Positions 17,290 to 25,870 of a stretch of DNA of 64,000 bases are shown in pieces (the first letter of the stretch is position 1; each line of letters opens with the position of its first letter). This DNA is from Nocardioides lianchengensis (GTDB taxonomy: Bacteria; Actinomycetota; Actinomycetes; Propionibacteriales; Nocardioidaceae). The notes under the pieces are model-generated. The model had not been told where the DNA came from, ran no database searches, and saw only the letters and a list, made by a program, of their open reading frames with translations. The position numbers were made by a program, and so were the translations under genes. The DNA is taken from positions 97,209 through 161,208 of the forward strand of contig NZ_FMZM01000013.1 of assembly GCF_900101465.1 (NCBI RefSeq), in the 5' to 3' direction.

Positions 17290-17418
17290 GGACCCGACTG
17301 TCCGCCCGTGGGCTGGCAGGGACTTCGGTCCGACCTGTGCCATCGCTGTGAACGAACCGGGTCCGAGACTTCACATCCCGGTCACCATCGGCCCCGTCGG
17401 ACCAGGCACAGTAGGGCC

Positions 17419-18564
17419 ATGACGAGCGTGATCGACCGCCGGCCGGGGGGCCTGACTCCTGCGGAGGTGGAGCTGCTGGGGCAGGAGCTCGACGCGATCC
17501 GCCAGGCCGTCCTCGACGACCGGGGGGCGCGGGACGCGGCGTACATCCGGCGGGTGATCCGGGTGCAGCGCACACTCGAGATCGGTGGCCGTGCGGTGCT
17601 GCTCCTCGGCCGGAACAAGGGCGCCTGGGTGGTCGGGACGACGGCGCTGAGCCTGGCCAAGATCCTCGACAACATGGAGATCGGCCACAACGTCCTGCAC
17701 GGGCAGTGGGACTGGATGCGCGACCCCAGGATCCACTCGTCGACCTGGGAGTGGGACCACGCCTCGCCGCCGAAGCAGTGGCAGCGCGCGCACAACCAGG
17801 TGCACCACACCTACACGAACATCATCGGGATGGACAACGACCTCGGCTACGGCATCATGCGCGTCGACGAGGCCCAGGAGTGGAGGCCGCGCTACCTGGT
17901 CCAGCCGCTCTGGAACGCCGTCACCGCGTGCATCTTCGAGTGGGGCATCGCGATGTACGACCTCGACCTCGGCGACCACATCCGCGGTGGCCGGAAGCTG
18001 TCGCCGGAGAAGCGGGCCGAGGCGCTGGTGACCCTGCGCCGGGCGCTGCGCCAGGCCGCCAAGGACTTCGTGGTCTGGCCGGCCCTCTCCGGCCCCGGCT
18101 GGCGCGCGACCCTGGCCGCCGACGCCACCGCCGTCCTGGTCCGCAACGTGTGGAGCCACTCGGTGATCATGTGCGGGCACTTCCCGGAGGGTGTCGAGGC
18201 GTTCGAGCTGCCCGAGCTCGACGAGGACGAGAGCCGCGGCGAGTGGTACGTCCGCCAGATGCTCGGCTCGGCCAACATCGCCGGCCCGCCGACCCTGCAC
18301 CTGCTGACCGGCAACCTCTCCCACCAGATCGAGCACCACCTGTTCCCCGACCTCCCCAGCAACCGGTACGGCGAGATCGCGCCCCGGGTGCGCGAGGTCT
18401 TCGACAAGTTCGACCTGGCCTACTGCTCGCGCCCGCTGGTCCGGCAGGTCGCCAGCGCCTGGCACAAGGTGGTCCGACTGTCCCTGCCCAACGGCTGGCT
18501 CGCCGAGACCCGCCCGCGCAACCTGCTGCCTCAGCTGCGCAAGCTGACCGCCCGGCCGGCGTAG
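17419..18564 (+). CDS. membrane fatty acid desaturase
   Basis: 381-residue di-iron desaturase that introduces double bonds into acyl chains. The three histidine boxes are present: HNVLH near 95, HNQVHH near 130, and HQIEHH near 302 (followed by LFPDLPSNRY). Hydrophobic segments surround them. The last box with Q-x-x-H-H is typical of the linoleoyl-CoA/DesA3-type acyl desaturases of actinobacteria. ATG 17419 has CACAGT six bases before it. Substrate position specificity cannot be told from sequence alone. Confidence 0.92.
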   Translation: MTSVIDRRPGGLTPAEVELLGQELDAIRQAVLDDRGARDAAYIRRVIRVQRTLEIGGRAVLLLGRNKGAWVVGTTALSLAKILDNMEIGHNVLHGQWDWMRDPRIHSSTWEWDHASPPKQWQRAHNQVHHTYTNIIGMDNDLGYGIMRVDEAQEWRPRYLVQPLWNAVTACIFEWGIAMYDLDLGDHIRGGRKLSPEKRAEALVTLRRALRQAAKDFVVWPALSGPGWRATLAADATAVLVRNVWSHSVIMCGHFPEGVEAFELPELDEDESRGEWYVRQMLGSANIAGPPTLHLLTGNLSHQIEHHLFPDLPSNRYGEIAPRVREVFDKFDLAYCSRPLVRQVASAWHKVVRLSLPNGWLAETRPRNLLPQLRKLTARPA

Positions 18565-18634
18565 GCCGAGCGGCTTCACCCGCCCGCCACCGGCTGCTCA
18601 CGCCCTCGCCACCCGGCGGGAGCAGCGTGACGGC

Positions 18635-20182
18635 ATGACTGATCTCGGGCAGCACCTCCTCCGTCGTACCCTGCTCGCCGGCTCCGCCGCCGGCCTTCTC
18701 GCCGCCGCGCCGGCGTCCGCCTCCGCCGGGCTGGTCCGCCGCCGGCTCACCCTCCCGTCGGGCGTGCAGTCCGGCGACGTCACGACCCGCAGCGCCGTGC
18801 TGTGGGCGCGCTCCTCCGGTCGCGGTCGGCTGGTCGCCGAGGTGGTCAGCGGCCGGCGTCGGCACCGCCTCCGCGGCCCGTGGGCCACCGCGACCTCCGA
18901 CCACACGGCCAAGCTGGCGCTGGACCGGCTGGCGCCGGGACGCGAGTACGACGTACGCCTCGGCTTCGAGGACGAGCACGGGCTGCTGGGCGAGACCCGG
19001 ACGGCGAGGTTCCGGACGGCGTCGCTGCACGAGGCCGCGACCAGCTTCGTGTGGACGGGCGACACCTGCGGGCAGGGCTGGGGGATCAACCCCGACCTCG
19101 GCGGGCTGGTCGGCTACCGCGCGATGCACGAGACCCGGCCCGACCTGTTCGTCCACGCCGGCGACACGATCTACGCGGACGGCCCGATCGCGGCCACGGT
19201 GACCGAGCCCGACGGGCAGGTGTGGCGCAACCTGGTCACCGAGGAGGTCAGCAAGGTGGCGGAGACGCTGGGGGAGTTCCGTGGCCGGCACCGCTACACG
19301 CTGCTCGACGAGAACGTCCGGGCCTTCTACGCCGACACCCCGGTCGTCGCGCAGTGGGACGACCACGAGACCACGAACAACTGGTACCCGGGCGAGGTCC
19401 TGGAGGACCCGCGCTACACCCAGGAGCGCCGGGTCGACGTCCTGGCGCAGCGCGCCCGGCGGGCCTGGCAGGAGTACCAGCCGATCGCCGACCCGGCGGC
19501 GCACCGCCGCGACGGCGGGTTCGCCCCCGCCCGGATCTACCGCAAGGTCGAGCGCGGCCGGCACCTCGACGTCTTCTGCCTCGACATGCGCACCCACAAG
19601 GACCCGAACACCGCGGGCCTGGAGCCCGACGGGACCCGGATCCTCGGTCCCGAGCAGGCCGACTGGCTCGTCCGCGAGGTACGGCGCTCCCGCGCGACGT
19701 GGAAGGTCATCTCGGCCGACCTCCCGCTCGGCGTCGTCGTACCCGACGGGGAGGCGCAGGAGAGCCTGGCCAACGGCGACCCGGGTGCCCCGCTCGGCAA
19801 GGAACAGGAGATCGCTGCCGTCCTGGCGGCCTTCAAGCGGCACCGGGTCCGCAACGTCGTGTGGATCACCGCTGACGTGCACTACTGTGCGGCCCACCAC
19901 TACTCGCCCGAGCGCGCGGGCTTCACCGACTTCGACCCGTTCTGGGAGTTCGTCGCGGGGCCGATCGCGGCGGGCACGTTCGGGCCCAACGAGCTCGACG
20001 GCACCTTCGGTCCGGAGGTCGTCTTCCGCAAGCACGCGGCGACCCCGAACGAGTCGCCACGGCACGGCAACCAGTTCTTCGGCCACGCCGACATCGCGGC
20101 CGACGGGCGGCTGACGGTGAGCCTGCGCGACCTGACCGGGGCCGTGCTGTTCAGCCAAGATCTCGAGCCGGAGGGACGCTAG
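18635..20182 (+). CDS. phoD: PhoD-like alkaline phosphatase/phosphodiesterase
   Basis: 515-residue exported metallophosphoesterase of the PhoD type. A twin-arginine signal, RRTLLAG at 10-16, and an ASASA cleavage area near 30 show Tat export. The N-terminal domain (about 40-125) is the PhoD beta-sandwich with SGDVTTRSAVLWAR. The catalytic domain has metal-binding WTGDTCG, HAGDTIYADG, WDDHETTNNW and ADVHYCAAHHY. It releases phosphate from organic phosphate esters outside the cell. It ends four bases into the convergent dehydrogenase gene. Confidence 0.92.
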   Translation: MTDLGQHLLRRTLLAGSAAGLLAAAPASASAGLVRRRLTLPSGVQSGDVTTRSAVLWARSSGRGRLVAEVVSGRRRHRLRGPWATATSDHTAKLALDRLAPGREYDVRLGFEDEHGLLGETRTARFRTASLHEAATSFVWTGDTCGQGWGINPDLGGLVGYRAMHETRPDLFVHAGDTIYADGPIAATVTEPDGQVWRNLVTEEVSKVAETLGEFRGRHRYTLLDENVRAFYADTPVVAQWDDHETTNNWYPGEVLEDPRYTQERRVDVLAQRARRAWQEYQPIADPAAHRRDGGFAPARIYRKVERGRHLDVFCLDMRTHKDPNTAGLEPDGTRILGPEQADWLVREVRRSRATWKVISADLPLGVVVPDGEAQESLANGDPGAPLGKEQEIAAVLAAFKRHRVRNVVWITADVHYCAAHHYSPERAGFTDFDPFWEFVAGPIAAGTFGPNELDGTFGPEVVFRKHAATPNESPRHGNQFFGHADIAADGRLTVSLRDLTGAVLFSQDLEPEGR

Positions 20183-21222
20183 AGACGCGGGTCGACCAGC
20201 ACCTTCGCGTGGGTGGTGCGGCCCGAGTCGAGCTCATCCATGAGGGCGGCCAGCTCGCCGAGACCGACGGTGCCGGTGTGCAGGCCGTCCACGCGCACCG
20301 CGCCGTCGGCGATGGCCCGCATCGCCCCGACGAAGTCGGCACGGGTGTAGGCGAGGGACCCGATCACGGTGAGCTCGCGCAGCTGCCAGTCGCCGTAGCT
20401 GACCCGGGAGTCGGTCATCGGGAAGCCGAGCAGCGACAGGGTGCCGCCGCGGCGGACCAGCTCGGCCGAGGACTGGAGCAGGCCGGCGACGCCGGTGCAC
20501 TCGTAGAGGACGTCGGCTCCGAGGCCGCCGGTGATCGCGTCGAGGTGCTCGCGGACCCGGTCGCCGGGCTCGAAGACGTCGGTCAGCCCGAGGTCGAGGG
20601 CCGCGGTACGGCGCTCCGGGTTGGGCTCGATCACGACCAGGCGACCGGCGCCGGCGTGCCGGGCGTGCTGCGCCGCGAGCAGGCCGATGGGGCCGGCGCC
20701 CTGGACGACGACCACGGCGCCGAGCGGCTGGCGGGTGCGTCGTACGGCGTGGAAGGTCACGGCGGTCGGCTCGACCAGGGCCGCCTGGACGTCGGTGAGC
20801 CCGTCGAGGACGGGGAGGACCCGCCGCTCGGACACCACGAGCGCGGTGGCGAACCCGCCGTGCGCCGGTGCGTCGGGCGTGACGCCGTTGGCCTCGGCGA
20901 ACGCGGTGTCGCAGTGGTCGGCGTGACCGGCCAGGCACATCGCGCAGCGGCCGCACGCGGCGCCGACGGCGGCGACGACCCGCTGGCCGACGGCGACGGC
21001 GGTGACCTCGGCACCGATCCGGCGCACGGTGCCGGTCCACTCGTGGCCGAAGACGGCCGGCGGGACCTGGCCGCCGGAGGTGTAGTTGTGCGTGTCGGTC
21101 GCGCAGACGCCGCAGTAGGTGATGCCCACCTCGACCTGGTCCGGCCCGAGGTCCGGCGGGCTGCTCTCCGTCCCGAGCTCGACCTGGGACACCCCGACCA
21201 CCTGCGCATACGTCTCGGTCAC
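20179..21222 (-). CDS. zinc-dependent alcohol dehydrogenase (MDR family)
   Basis: 347-residue medium-chain dehydrogenase. The catalytic zinc ligands are in YCGVCATD and GHEWTG. The structural-zinc cysteine loop CGRCAMCLAGHADHC is intact, and the Rossmann motif is GAGPIGLLA near 170. It oxidises an alcohol or polyol with NAD(P); the family includes sorbitol, threonine and benzyl alcohol dehydrogenases and the substrate is not evident. GTG 21222 was chosen because a TACGGT element lies seven bases upstream; longer readings to 21642 overlap the divergent NfeD gene. Confidence 0.9.
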   Translation of the reverse strand: MTETYAQVVGVSQVELGTESSPPDLGPDQVEVGITYCGVCATDTHNYTSGGQVPPAVFGHEWTGTVRRIGAEVTAVAVGQRVVAAVGAACGRCAMCLAGHADHCDTAFAEANGVTPDAPAHGGFATALVVSERRVLPVLDGLTDVQAALVEPTAVTFHAVRRTRQPLGAVVVVQGAGPIGLLAAQHARHAGAGRLVVIEPNPERRTAALDLGLTDVFEPGDRVREHLDAITGGLGADVLYECTGVAGLLQSSAELVRRGGTLSLLGFPMTDSRVSYGDWQLRELTVIGSLAYTRADFVGAMRAIADGAVRVDGLHTGTVGLGELAALMDELDSGRTTHAKVLVDPRL

Positions 21223-21235
21223 CCCCCCGACCGTA
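21220..21235 (-). promoter_or_regulatory. leaderless -10 element TACGGT
   Basis: TACGGT (21235-21230) on the minus strand, seven bases before GTG 21222, followed by a C/G run and no ribosome site. Confidence 0.5.
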
Positions 21236-21339
21236 CGACAAAAGCGACGTATGTCGGATAAGGGGTGGGGTATCCGGGTGCGAACCGCGCGACGGCTGTG
21301 AAAGCATCGGGGCCCGTCGACGACAGGAGCTGAGCCGGC

Positions 21340-21843
21340 GTGACCGTCTTCCTCGTGATCGGGGTGATCGGCCTGGTGCTGCTGGCCGTCAGCCTGGTCC
21401 TCGGTGACCTGCTCGACGGCGTCGCCGACGCCTTGCCGGGCGACGTCTTCTCCACGGCCGTCATCGGTGCGTTCGTGGCGGCGACCGGCTTCGGCGGCGC
21501 GACCGCCGAGGCGGCCGGTACGCCGGCCGTGGTGTCGCTGCCCGTCGGCATCGTCGCGGGCGTGGTCTTCGGCTGGTTCGCCGCCTGGCTGACCCGGCTG
21601 ATCCGCGACGGCGGCAGCGACGCGACCCCGTCCGTCGACCACACCGTCGGCCAGGCCGGCCGGGTGGTCAGCGCGATCCCGAACGCCGGCCTCGGGACCG
21701 TCGACGTGCTGGTCGGCGGCAACCCGGTCCGGCTCAACGCGCGCTGCGACCAGCCCCTGGAGGCCGGCACCGAGGTCTACGTGACCACGGTGCTCTCGCC
21801 GACCGCCGTCGAGGTCGCCCCGGTGTGGCGTCCTCTCCCGTGA
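21340..21843 (+). CDS. NfeD-like membrane protein
   Basis: 167-residue protein: three hydrophobic segments (about 3-23, 36-52, 65-85) then a C-terminal OB-fold domain (about 100-165) with GQAGRVVSAIPNAGLGTVDV and LEAGTEVYVTTVLSPTAVEV, the short NfeD type. NfeD proteins partner with SPFH/flotillin proteins in membrane microdomains, and the flotillin gene follows 36 bases downstream, as expected. GTG start after GGAGCTGAGC. Confidence 0.88.
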   Translation: MTVFLVIGVIGLVLLAVSLVLGDLLDGVADALPGDVFSTAVIGAFVAATGFGGATAEAAGTPAVVSLPVGIVAGVVFGWFAAWLTRLIRDGGSDATPSVDHTVGQAGRVVSAIPNAGLGTVDVLVGGNPVRLNARCDQPLEAGTEVYVTTVLSPTAVEVAPVWRPLP

Positions 21844-21879
21844 TGTTCCTGCCCTGACGACCCATCCGAAAGGCTCCCC

Positions 21880-23388
21880 ATGACCGACCTGCTGATCCCC
21901 GTCGGCGGCCTCGTCCTGCTCCTCATCCTGCTCGTGCTCCTCGTGACGAGCCGCTACAAGGTCGCCGGGCCGAACCAGGCGTTCATCATCACCGGGCGCA
22001 AGGGCAAGGCGGTGCTGAACCCCGAGACCGGGCAGTTGAGCACCGACCTCTCCGGGCAGAAGGTCGTCCTCGGCGGCGGCGTCTTCGTCATCCCGTTCGT
22101 GCAGAAGCAGGCCACGATGGACCTCTCCTCGCGGCGGATCTCGGTCCAGATCCGCGGTGCGGTCTCCGGTCAGGGCATCAAGCTGAACGTCGAGGGCGTC
22201 GCGATCGTCAAGGTCGGCGGCAACGCCGACCAGATCCGGCTGGCCGCGCAGCGCTTCCTCAGCCAGCAGCAGGACGTCGAGCCGTTCACCCAGGAGGTGC
22301 TCGCCGGTGCGCTGCGCTCGATCGTGGGCGGCCTGACGGTCGAGCAGATCATCCGCGACCGGGCGGCGTTCGCGCAGCGGGTGGCCGACGAGTCCGAGAA
22401 CTCGCTGACCGGCCAGGGCCTGATCCTCGACACCTTCCAGATCCAGGACGTCACCGACGACGGCAGCTACCTGGCCGACCTCGGTCGGCCGGAGGCGGCC
22501 CGGGTCAGCCAGACCGCGCGGATCGCCGAGGCGAACGCGCGCCAGGCCGCCGAGCAGGCGCAGATCGCGGCCGAGCAGGAGATCGCCATCGCCCAGCGCA
22601 CGCTGGCGCTGAAGCAGGCCGAGATCAAGGCCGAGACCGACGCCGCGTCCGCTCAGGCCGCGGCCGCCGGCCCGCTCGCCCAGGCCGACCGCGACCAGGC
22701 GATCCTGTTGGAACAGGAGAAGGTCGCCGTGCGCCAGGCGGCGCTGACCGAGCGGAAGCTCGAGACCGAGGTGCGCAAGCCCGCGGACGCCGAGCGCTAC
22801 AAGGTCGAGCAGGAGGCCGAGGCCAAGCGGTCGGCCGAGATCGCGGCCGCCGACGCCCGCAAGGCCTCCACCATCGCGGCGGCCGAGGCCGAGGCCCAGC
22901 AGGCCCGGCTCTCCGGTGAGGCCGAGAAGGCCCGCCGGGCCGCGCTGGCCGAGGCGGAGGCGATCGAGGGTGCCCGGCGCGGTGAGGCGGAGAAGGCCCG
23001 TCGTACCGCCGAGGCGGACGCCACCCGCGCCGAGGGTGAGGCCCAGGCGGCCGCCACCCTCGCGGTCGGACAGGCCGAGGCCGAGGCGATGGACAAGCGG
23101 GCCGAGGCGTTCGCCAACTACAACGACGCCGCCGTCCTGCAGATGCTGATCGAGGTGCTGCCCCAGATCGCCAAGGAGGTCGCCGCACCGATCGGCGCCA
23201 TCGACCAGCTCACCGTCATCTCCCCGGACGGCGCGGGGGCGCTGCCGCGGCAGGTCAACGACAACATCGTGCAGACCCTGTCGATGCTCAAGACCTCGAC
23301 CGGTCTGGACCTCGAGGCGCTCGTGAAGACCGCGGTCGGCAAGGCGGCGGGCGCTCCGGCCGAGGTGTCGTCGGCGCCGACCGACTGA
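21880..23388 (+). CDS. flotillin-like SPFH-domain protein
   Basis: 502-residue flotillin. It has one N-terminal membrane segment (about 4-23), then an SPFH/band-7 domain (about 30-200) with GPNQAFIITGRKGK and a GGGVFVIPFVQ turn. A long Ala/Glu/Arg coiled coil of AEA-type repeats spans about 210-415. The C-terminal block is LPQIAKEVAAPIGAIDQLTVIS. It organises ordered membrane domains as an oligomer facing the cytoplasm. ATG start after GAAAGGCTCCCC. Forms a two-gene unit with the NfeD-like gene, like yuaF-floT of Bacillus. Confidence 0.93.
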   Translation: MTDLLIPVGGLVLLLILLVLLVTSRYKVAGPNQAFIITGRKGKAVLNPETGQLSTDLSGQKVVLGGGVFVIPFVQKQATMDLSSRRISVQIRGAVSGQGIKLNVEGVAIVKVGGNADQIRLAAQRFLSQQQDVEPFTQEVLAGALRSIVGGLTVEQIIRDRAAFAQRVADESENSLTGQGLILDTFQIQDVTDDGSYLADLGRPEAARVSQTARIAEANARQAAEQAQIAAEQEIAIAQRTLALKQAEIKAETDAASAQAAAAGPLAQADRDQAILLEQEKVAVRQAALTERKLETEVRKPADAERYKVEQEAEAKRSAEIAAADARKASTIAAAEAEAQQARLSGEAEKARRAALAEAEAIEGARRGEAEKARRTAEADATRAEGEAQAAATLAVGQAEAEAMDKRAEAFANYNDAAVLQMLIEVLPQIAKEVAAPIGAIDQLTVISPDGAGALPRQVNDNIVQTLSMLKTSTGLDLEALVKTAVGKAAGAPAEVSSAPTD

Positions 23389-23426
23389 TTCCGGGAGTTC
23401 TGCCTCACCTCTCCCTCTCGTCAGGC

Positions 23427-23441
23427 TAGCCTTGACGAATG
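23427..23441 (+). promoter_or_regulatory. leaderless -10 element TAGCCT
   Basis: TAGCCT at 23427-23432, six bases before ATG 23439, with no ribosome site. Confidence 0.55.
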
Positions 23442-23609
23442 GGAGAGGTGAGGCAGCGGGGCGACGTCGCGGAGCACCCGCTGGTGGTGGCCCGCCGGGT
23501 GTGGCGCAGCCTGTCCGAGGACGAGCGGCGGACCCGTCTCGAGCGGCTGCGCGATCAGCAGCGTGCTGCCGTCGAGGACGACGTACGACGGCTGCGTCTC
23601 AGTCGCTGA
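23439..23609 (+). CDS. 56-residue microprotein, paralog of 24976-25113
   Basis: Small, highly charged helical protein (MGEVRQRGDVAEHP start). The core RRVWRSLSEDERRTRLERLR and the ending RRLRLSR align with the microprotein at 24976-25113. Composition suggests a soluble amphipathic coiled coil, with no signal or membrane segment. The leaderless -10 and GC-rich codon third positions support it. Its stop codon is the first of four in-phase TGA codons made by a 12-bp tandem repeat. Function unknown. Confidence 0.6.
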   Translation: MGEVRQRGDVAEHPLVVARRVWRSLSEDERRTRLERLRDQQRAAVEDDVRRLRLSR

Positions 23610-23649
23610 CCCGGTCGCTGACCCGGTCGCTGACCCGGTCGCTGACCCG
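23602..23649. repeat. 12-bp tandem repeat, four units
   Basis: GTCGCTGACCCG repeated four times without change, then a partial fifth unit. It covers the end of the microprotein gene and reaches to 13 bases before the stop of the convergent VOC gene. Confidence 0.9.
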
Positions 23650-23661
23650 GTCGCGGTCGGA

Positions 23662-24069
23662 TCAGGCGGGCTGGGCGATGTTGACCAGCCAGATCACGCC
23701 GAAGCGGTCCTGGACCTGGCCGAACACGTCGCCCCACATCTGCTTCTCCAGCGGCACGTGCACCGCGCCGCCGTCGGCGAGGGCCTCGAACCAGCCGCGC
23801 AGCTCGGCCTCGTCGTCCCCGCTGAGGCTGAGGTTGGAGGCGTTGCCGCGGACCAGCGACTCGCCCGGGGCGCCGTCGGAGGCCATCAGGGTGATCCCGC
23901 CCGGGTTGCTGACCTGGCCGTGCATCACCTGGGTCGCGAGGTCGCCCTCGGTGCCCATGTCGCCGTAGGTCATCACGTGGAGCTCGCCGCCGAAGAGCGA
24001 GTGGTAGAAGGTCAGGGCCGCGCGGGCGTCACCGTCGAAGTGCAGGTAGGGGTTCAGGATGCTCGTCAT
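23662..24069 (-). CDS. VOC-superfamily (PhnB-like) protein
   Basis: 135-residue protein of the PhnB/3-demethylubiquinone-like branch of the vicinal oxygen chelate fold. It opens with LNPYLHFDGDARAALTFYHSLFGGEL and ends with MWGDVFGQVQDRFGVIWLVNI, the family signature. One chain carries both beta-alpha-beta-beta-beta modules; the first-module H and the E near FGQ are not clearly metal-ligating, so it may bind rather than convert a small molecule. ATG start. Expressed towards the microprotein gene. Confidence 0.9.
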   Translation of the reverse strand: MTSILNPYLHFDGDARAALTFYHSLFGGELHVMTYGDMGTEGDLATQVMHGQVSNPGGITLMASDGAPGESLVRGNASNLSLSGDDEAELRGWFEALADGGAVHVPLEKQMWGDVFGQVQDRFGVIWLVNIAQPA

Positions 24070-24146
24070 GGCTGGGCAGACTGCCGCGACGAGGTGAACT
24101 CATCGCGACTCCGGGGGTGGTCCCGGACGGTGTCGGTCGGGGCGGT

Positions 24147-24162
24147 TAGCGTCCTGCCCGTG
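24147..24162 (+). promoter_or_regulatory. leaderless -10 element TAGCGT
   Basis: TAGCGT at 24147-24152, seven bases before GTG 24160, and no ribosome site. It fixes the start of the SprT-like gene. Confidence 0.55.
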
Positions 24163-24843
24163 GACCTCGACGAGGCGGCCCGGATGGGCCGGGCGCTGAT
24201 GGCCGAGCACGGCCTGCGCGGCTGGACCCTGGTCTTCGACCGGGCCAAGCGGCGCGCCGGGATCTGCCGCTACGACCGCCGTCAGATCGGGCTGAGCGCC
24301 CCGCTCACCGAGCTGCACGACGAGGCCGACGTGCGCGACACCGTGCTCCACGAGATCGCCCACGCGCTGGTCGGCGTCCGGCACGGCCACGACGCCGTGT
24401 GGCGCGCGACCGCGCGGCGGATCGGGTGCAGCGGCGAGCGCTGCGTGAGCCGGGAGGCGCCCGAGCTGGAGGGCGCCTGGGTCGGCACCTGCCCCGCCGG
24501 TCACCGCGTCACCCGGCACCGTCGTCCCGACCGGCCGGCGGCCTGCCGCCGTTGCGGTCCGACCTTCGACCTCGCCCACCTGCTCACCTGGACCCACCAC
24601 GGCGAGACCGTGGCGATGTCGCCGGCCTACGAGACCCAGCTGCGCCGGCTCCGCGCCCGCCCTGTCCCGGCGGCGCACCCGGCCGTGGTGCTGCGCCCGG
24701 GGGAGCGGGCCCGGGTGGTCGCCCAGGGGCGCTACCACGGCACGGTCGGCTCGGTCGTCAAGCGCGGCCGCACCCGCTACCACCTGCACACCCCGATCGG
24801 CGTCCTGACCGTCCCGTTCGAGCTGGTCGAGCGCGCCCCCTGA
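24160..24843 (+). CDS. SprT-like zinc metalloprotease-fold protein
   Basis: 227-residue SprT/SPRTN-like protein. The zinc site is HEIAH at 64-68 with further His at 75 and 77 in RHGHDAVW, the family pattern. A C-terminal Cys region (CPAGH and CRRC) matches a degenerate zinc ribbon. Residues about 165-227 form an extra beta domain with GTVGSVVKRGRTRYH. Eukaryotic SPRTN cuts DNA-protein crosslinks; bacterial relatives are poorly known. The reading frame is open far upstream, but GTG 24160 is set by the TAGCGT element. Confidence 0.85.
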   Translation: MDLDEAARMGRALMAEHGLRGWTLVFDRAKRRAGICRYDRRQIGLSAPLTELHDEADVRDTVLHEIAHALVGVRHGHDAVWRATARRIGCSGERCVSREAPELEGAWVGTCPAGHRVTRHRRPDRPAACRRCGPTFDLAHLLTWTHHGETVAMSPAYETQLRRLRARPVPAAHPAVVLRPGERARVVAQGRYHGTVGSVVKRGRTRYHLHTPIGVLTVPFELVERAP

Positions 24844-24975
24844 GCGTCGGGCGGGGGTGCGCCCCCACCGAAAGACGGATTCCCGAACGGTCTGGTCCAG
24901 ACAAAAGTCGGATGCGGGAAGGACCGGCCGATGCCTACCGTTGTGGCAGTCAACCAGGGGATGGAGGTCTCGATC

Positions 24976-25113
24976 ATGAAGCAGCAGCTCGCGGTGCGTC
25001 GGCTGTCGTGGCACGCCCTCAGCGACGAGGAGAAGCAGGAGCGCCTCGCCGAGGTCCGGCTCCGGCACCAGGTCCAGATCGAGCGTGAGGCCCGGCGGCT
25101 GCGCCAGCGCTGA
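24976..25113 (+). CDS. 45-residue microprotein, paralog of 23439-23609
   Basis: Small charged helical protein (MKQQLAVRRLSWHALSDEEK start), with RRL near the N-terminus, ALSDEEKQERLAEVR in the middle and EARRLRQR at the end. It aligns with the 56-residue microprotein 1.5 kb upstream over RR..W..LS.(D/E)E...RL...R and RRLR. ATG 24976 follows GGAGGT by eight bases. A TACCGT element at 24937 is probably its -10, giving a short leader. Function unknown. Ends just before a terminator hairpin. Confidence 0.6.
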   Translation: MKQQLAVRRLSWHALSDEEKQERLAEVRLRHQVQIEREARRLRQR

Positions 25114-25137
25114 GCCGAACGGACGGCTCAGCCGTCC
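25111..25137. terminator. overlapping hairpins between convergent genes
   Basis: TGAGCCG/CGGCTCA (25111-25130) and, sharing one arm, GGACGGC/GCCGTCC (25121-25137). The two folds are mutually exclusive. Confidence 0.55.
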
Positions 25138-25412
25138 AGGATCGCCGCCAGTGCCCGACGATGTCGGTCGTAGGCCGCCCGCCCCGTCCGAGTGATGCGG
25201 TACGTCGTGGTCGCGCCGCGACCGCGCCCGGCCTTGCGGACCTCGACGTACTCCGCCCTCTCGAGGGTGGCCATCTGCTTCGACAGGTCGGAGTCGGAGA
25301 CGCCGAGGTGCTCGCGGAGGAACGGGAAGGTCACGGTGGTCGCGGTCGACAGCACTGCCATCGCGGCGAGTCGCTTGGGTGCGTGGATGACCGGGTCGAG
25401 GTCCTCGATCAC
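25128..25412 (-). CDS. winged-helix regulator (MarR/PadR-like), second gene of operon
   Basis: 94-residue winged-helix DNA-binding protein. Helices VIHAPKRLAAMAVL and FPFLREHLGVSDSDLSKQMATLERAEYV form the HTH, and the wing is VRKAGRGRGATTTYRIT. This is the YjbR/transcriptional-regulator arrangement of single-domain MarR/ArsR-like proteins without a separate effector domain. GTG 25412 overlaps the upstream membrane-protein stop by four bases, so translation is coupled. A palindrome over the operon's start codon is a candidate binding site. Confidence 0.85.
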   Translation of the reverse strand: MIEDLDPVIHAPKRLAAMAVLSTATTVTFPFLREHLGVSDSDLSKQMATLERAEYVEVRKAGRGRGATTTYRITRTGRAAYDRHRRALAAILDG

Positions 25413-25870
25413 GCCAGCCGCGCCCGGGTCCGCTCGGCCGCGCCGGCGAAGGCTCGCTCGTAGAGCGCGAGGCCCGTCGTGACCAGGACGAGGGCGACGC
25501 CGCCGGCGGCCACGTACCCGACCAGCCACCAGGTCGCCCCGACCAGCACGAACACGGAGACCACGCCCACGACGTACCGGACGAACGCGGGTCTGAACTC
25601 GGCAGGCGCCCGGCGCAGGGAGGGGAAGGCGCCGTGGTAGCGGGCGTACCAGCCCAGGAAGGCCGACTCGACCGCGATCAGGGCCACGATCCCGACGGCG
25701 GCCACCGGGTGGTCCTGGGCGAGCCCCATGGTCAGCACCAGGGCGGCGGCCCACGCTCCCGCGGCGGGCGGGTACCACCACGGCGTGGGCGGGTAGTCGA
25801 CGTACGGCGCGGCCTCCGCGCGCTCGGCGATGCGGCGTGCCTCGTGCGGGTCGAGCTGATCGCTTTCCAT
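25409..25870 (-). CDS. membrane protein co-transcribed with winged-helix regulator
   Basis: Predicted 153-residue membrane protein: an acidic soluble N-terminus with a DPHEARRIAERAEAAPYVDYPPTPWWYPP segment (about 7-35), then hydrophobic helices at about 37-55, 58-76, 98-115 and 118-137. ATG 25870 was chosen as it lies inside the palindrome and begins the conserved-looking part; an upstream in-frame ATG at 25906 is possible. Pairs of small membrane protein plus MarR/PadR-like regulator are common in actinobacteria and may sense membrane-active compounds, which is inference. Confidence 0.7.
   Translation of the reverse strand: MESDQLDPHEARRIAERAEAAPYVDYPPTPWWYPPAAGAWAAALVLTMGLAQDHPVAAVGIVALIAVESAFLGWYARYHGAFPSLRRAPAEFRPAFVRYVVGVVSVFVLVGATWWLVGYVAAGGVALVLVTTGLALYERAFAGAAERTRARLA

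Noticed and set aside
23602..23649. CRISPR-like array
   Set aside because: The units are 12 bp, contiguous and without spacers; no cas gene is present.
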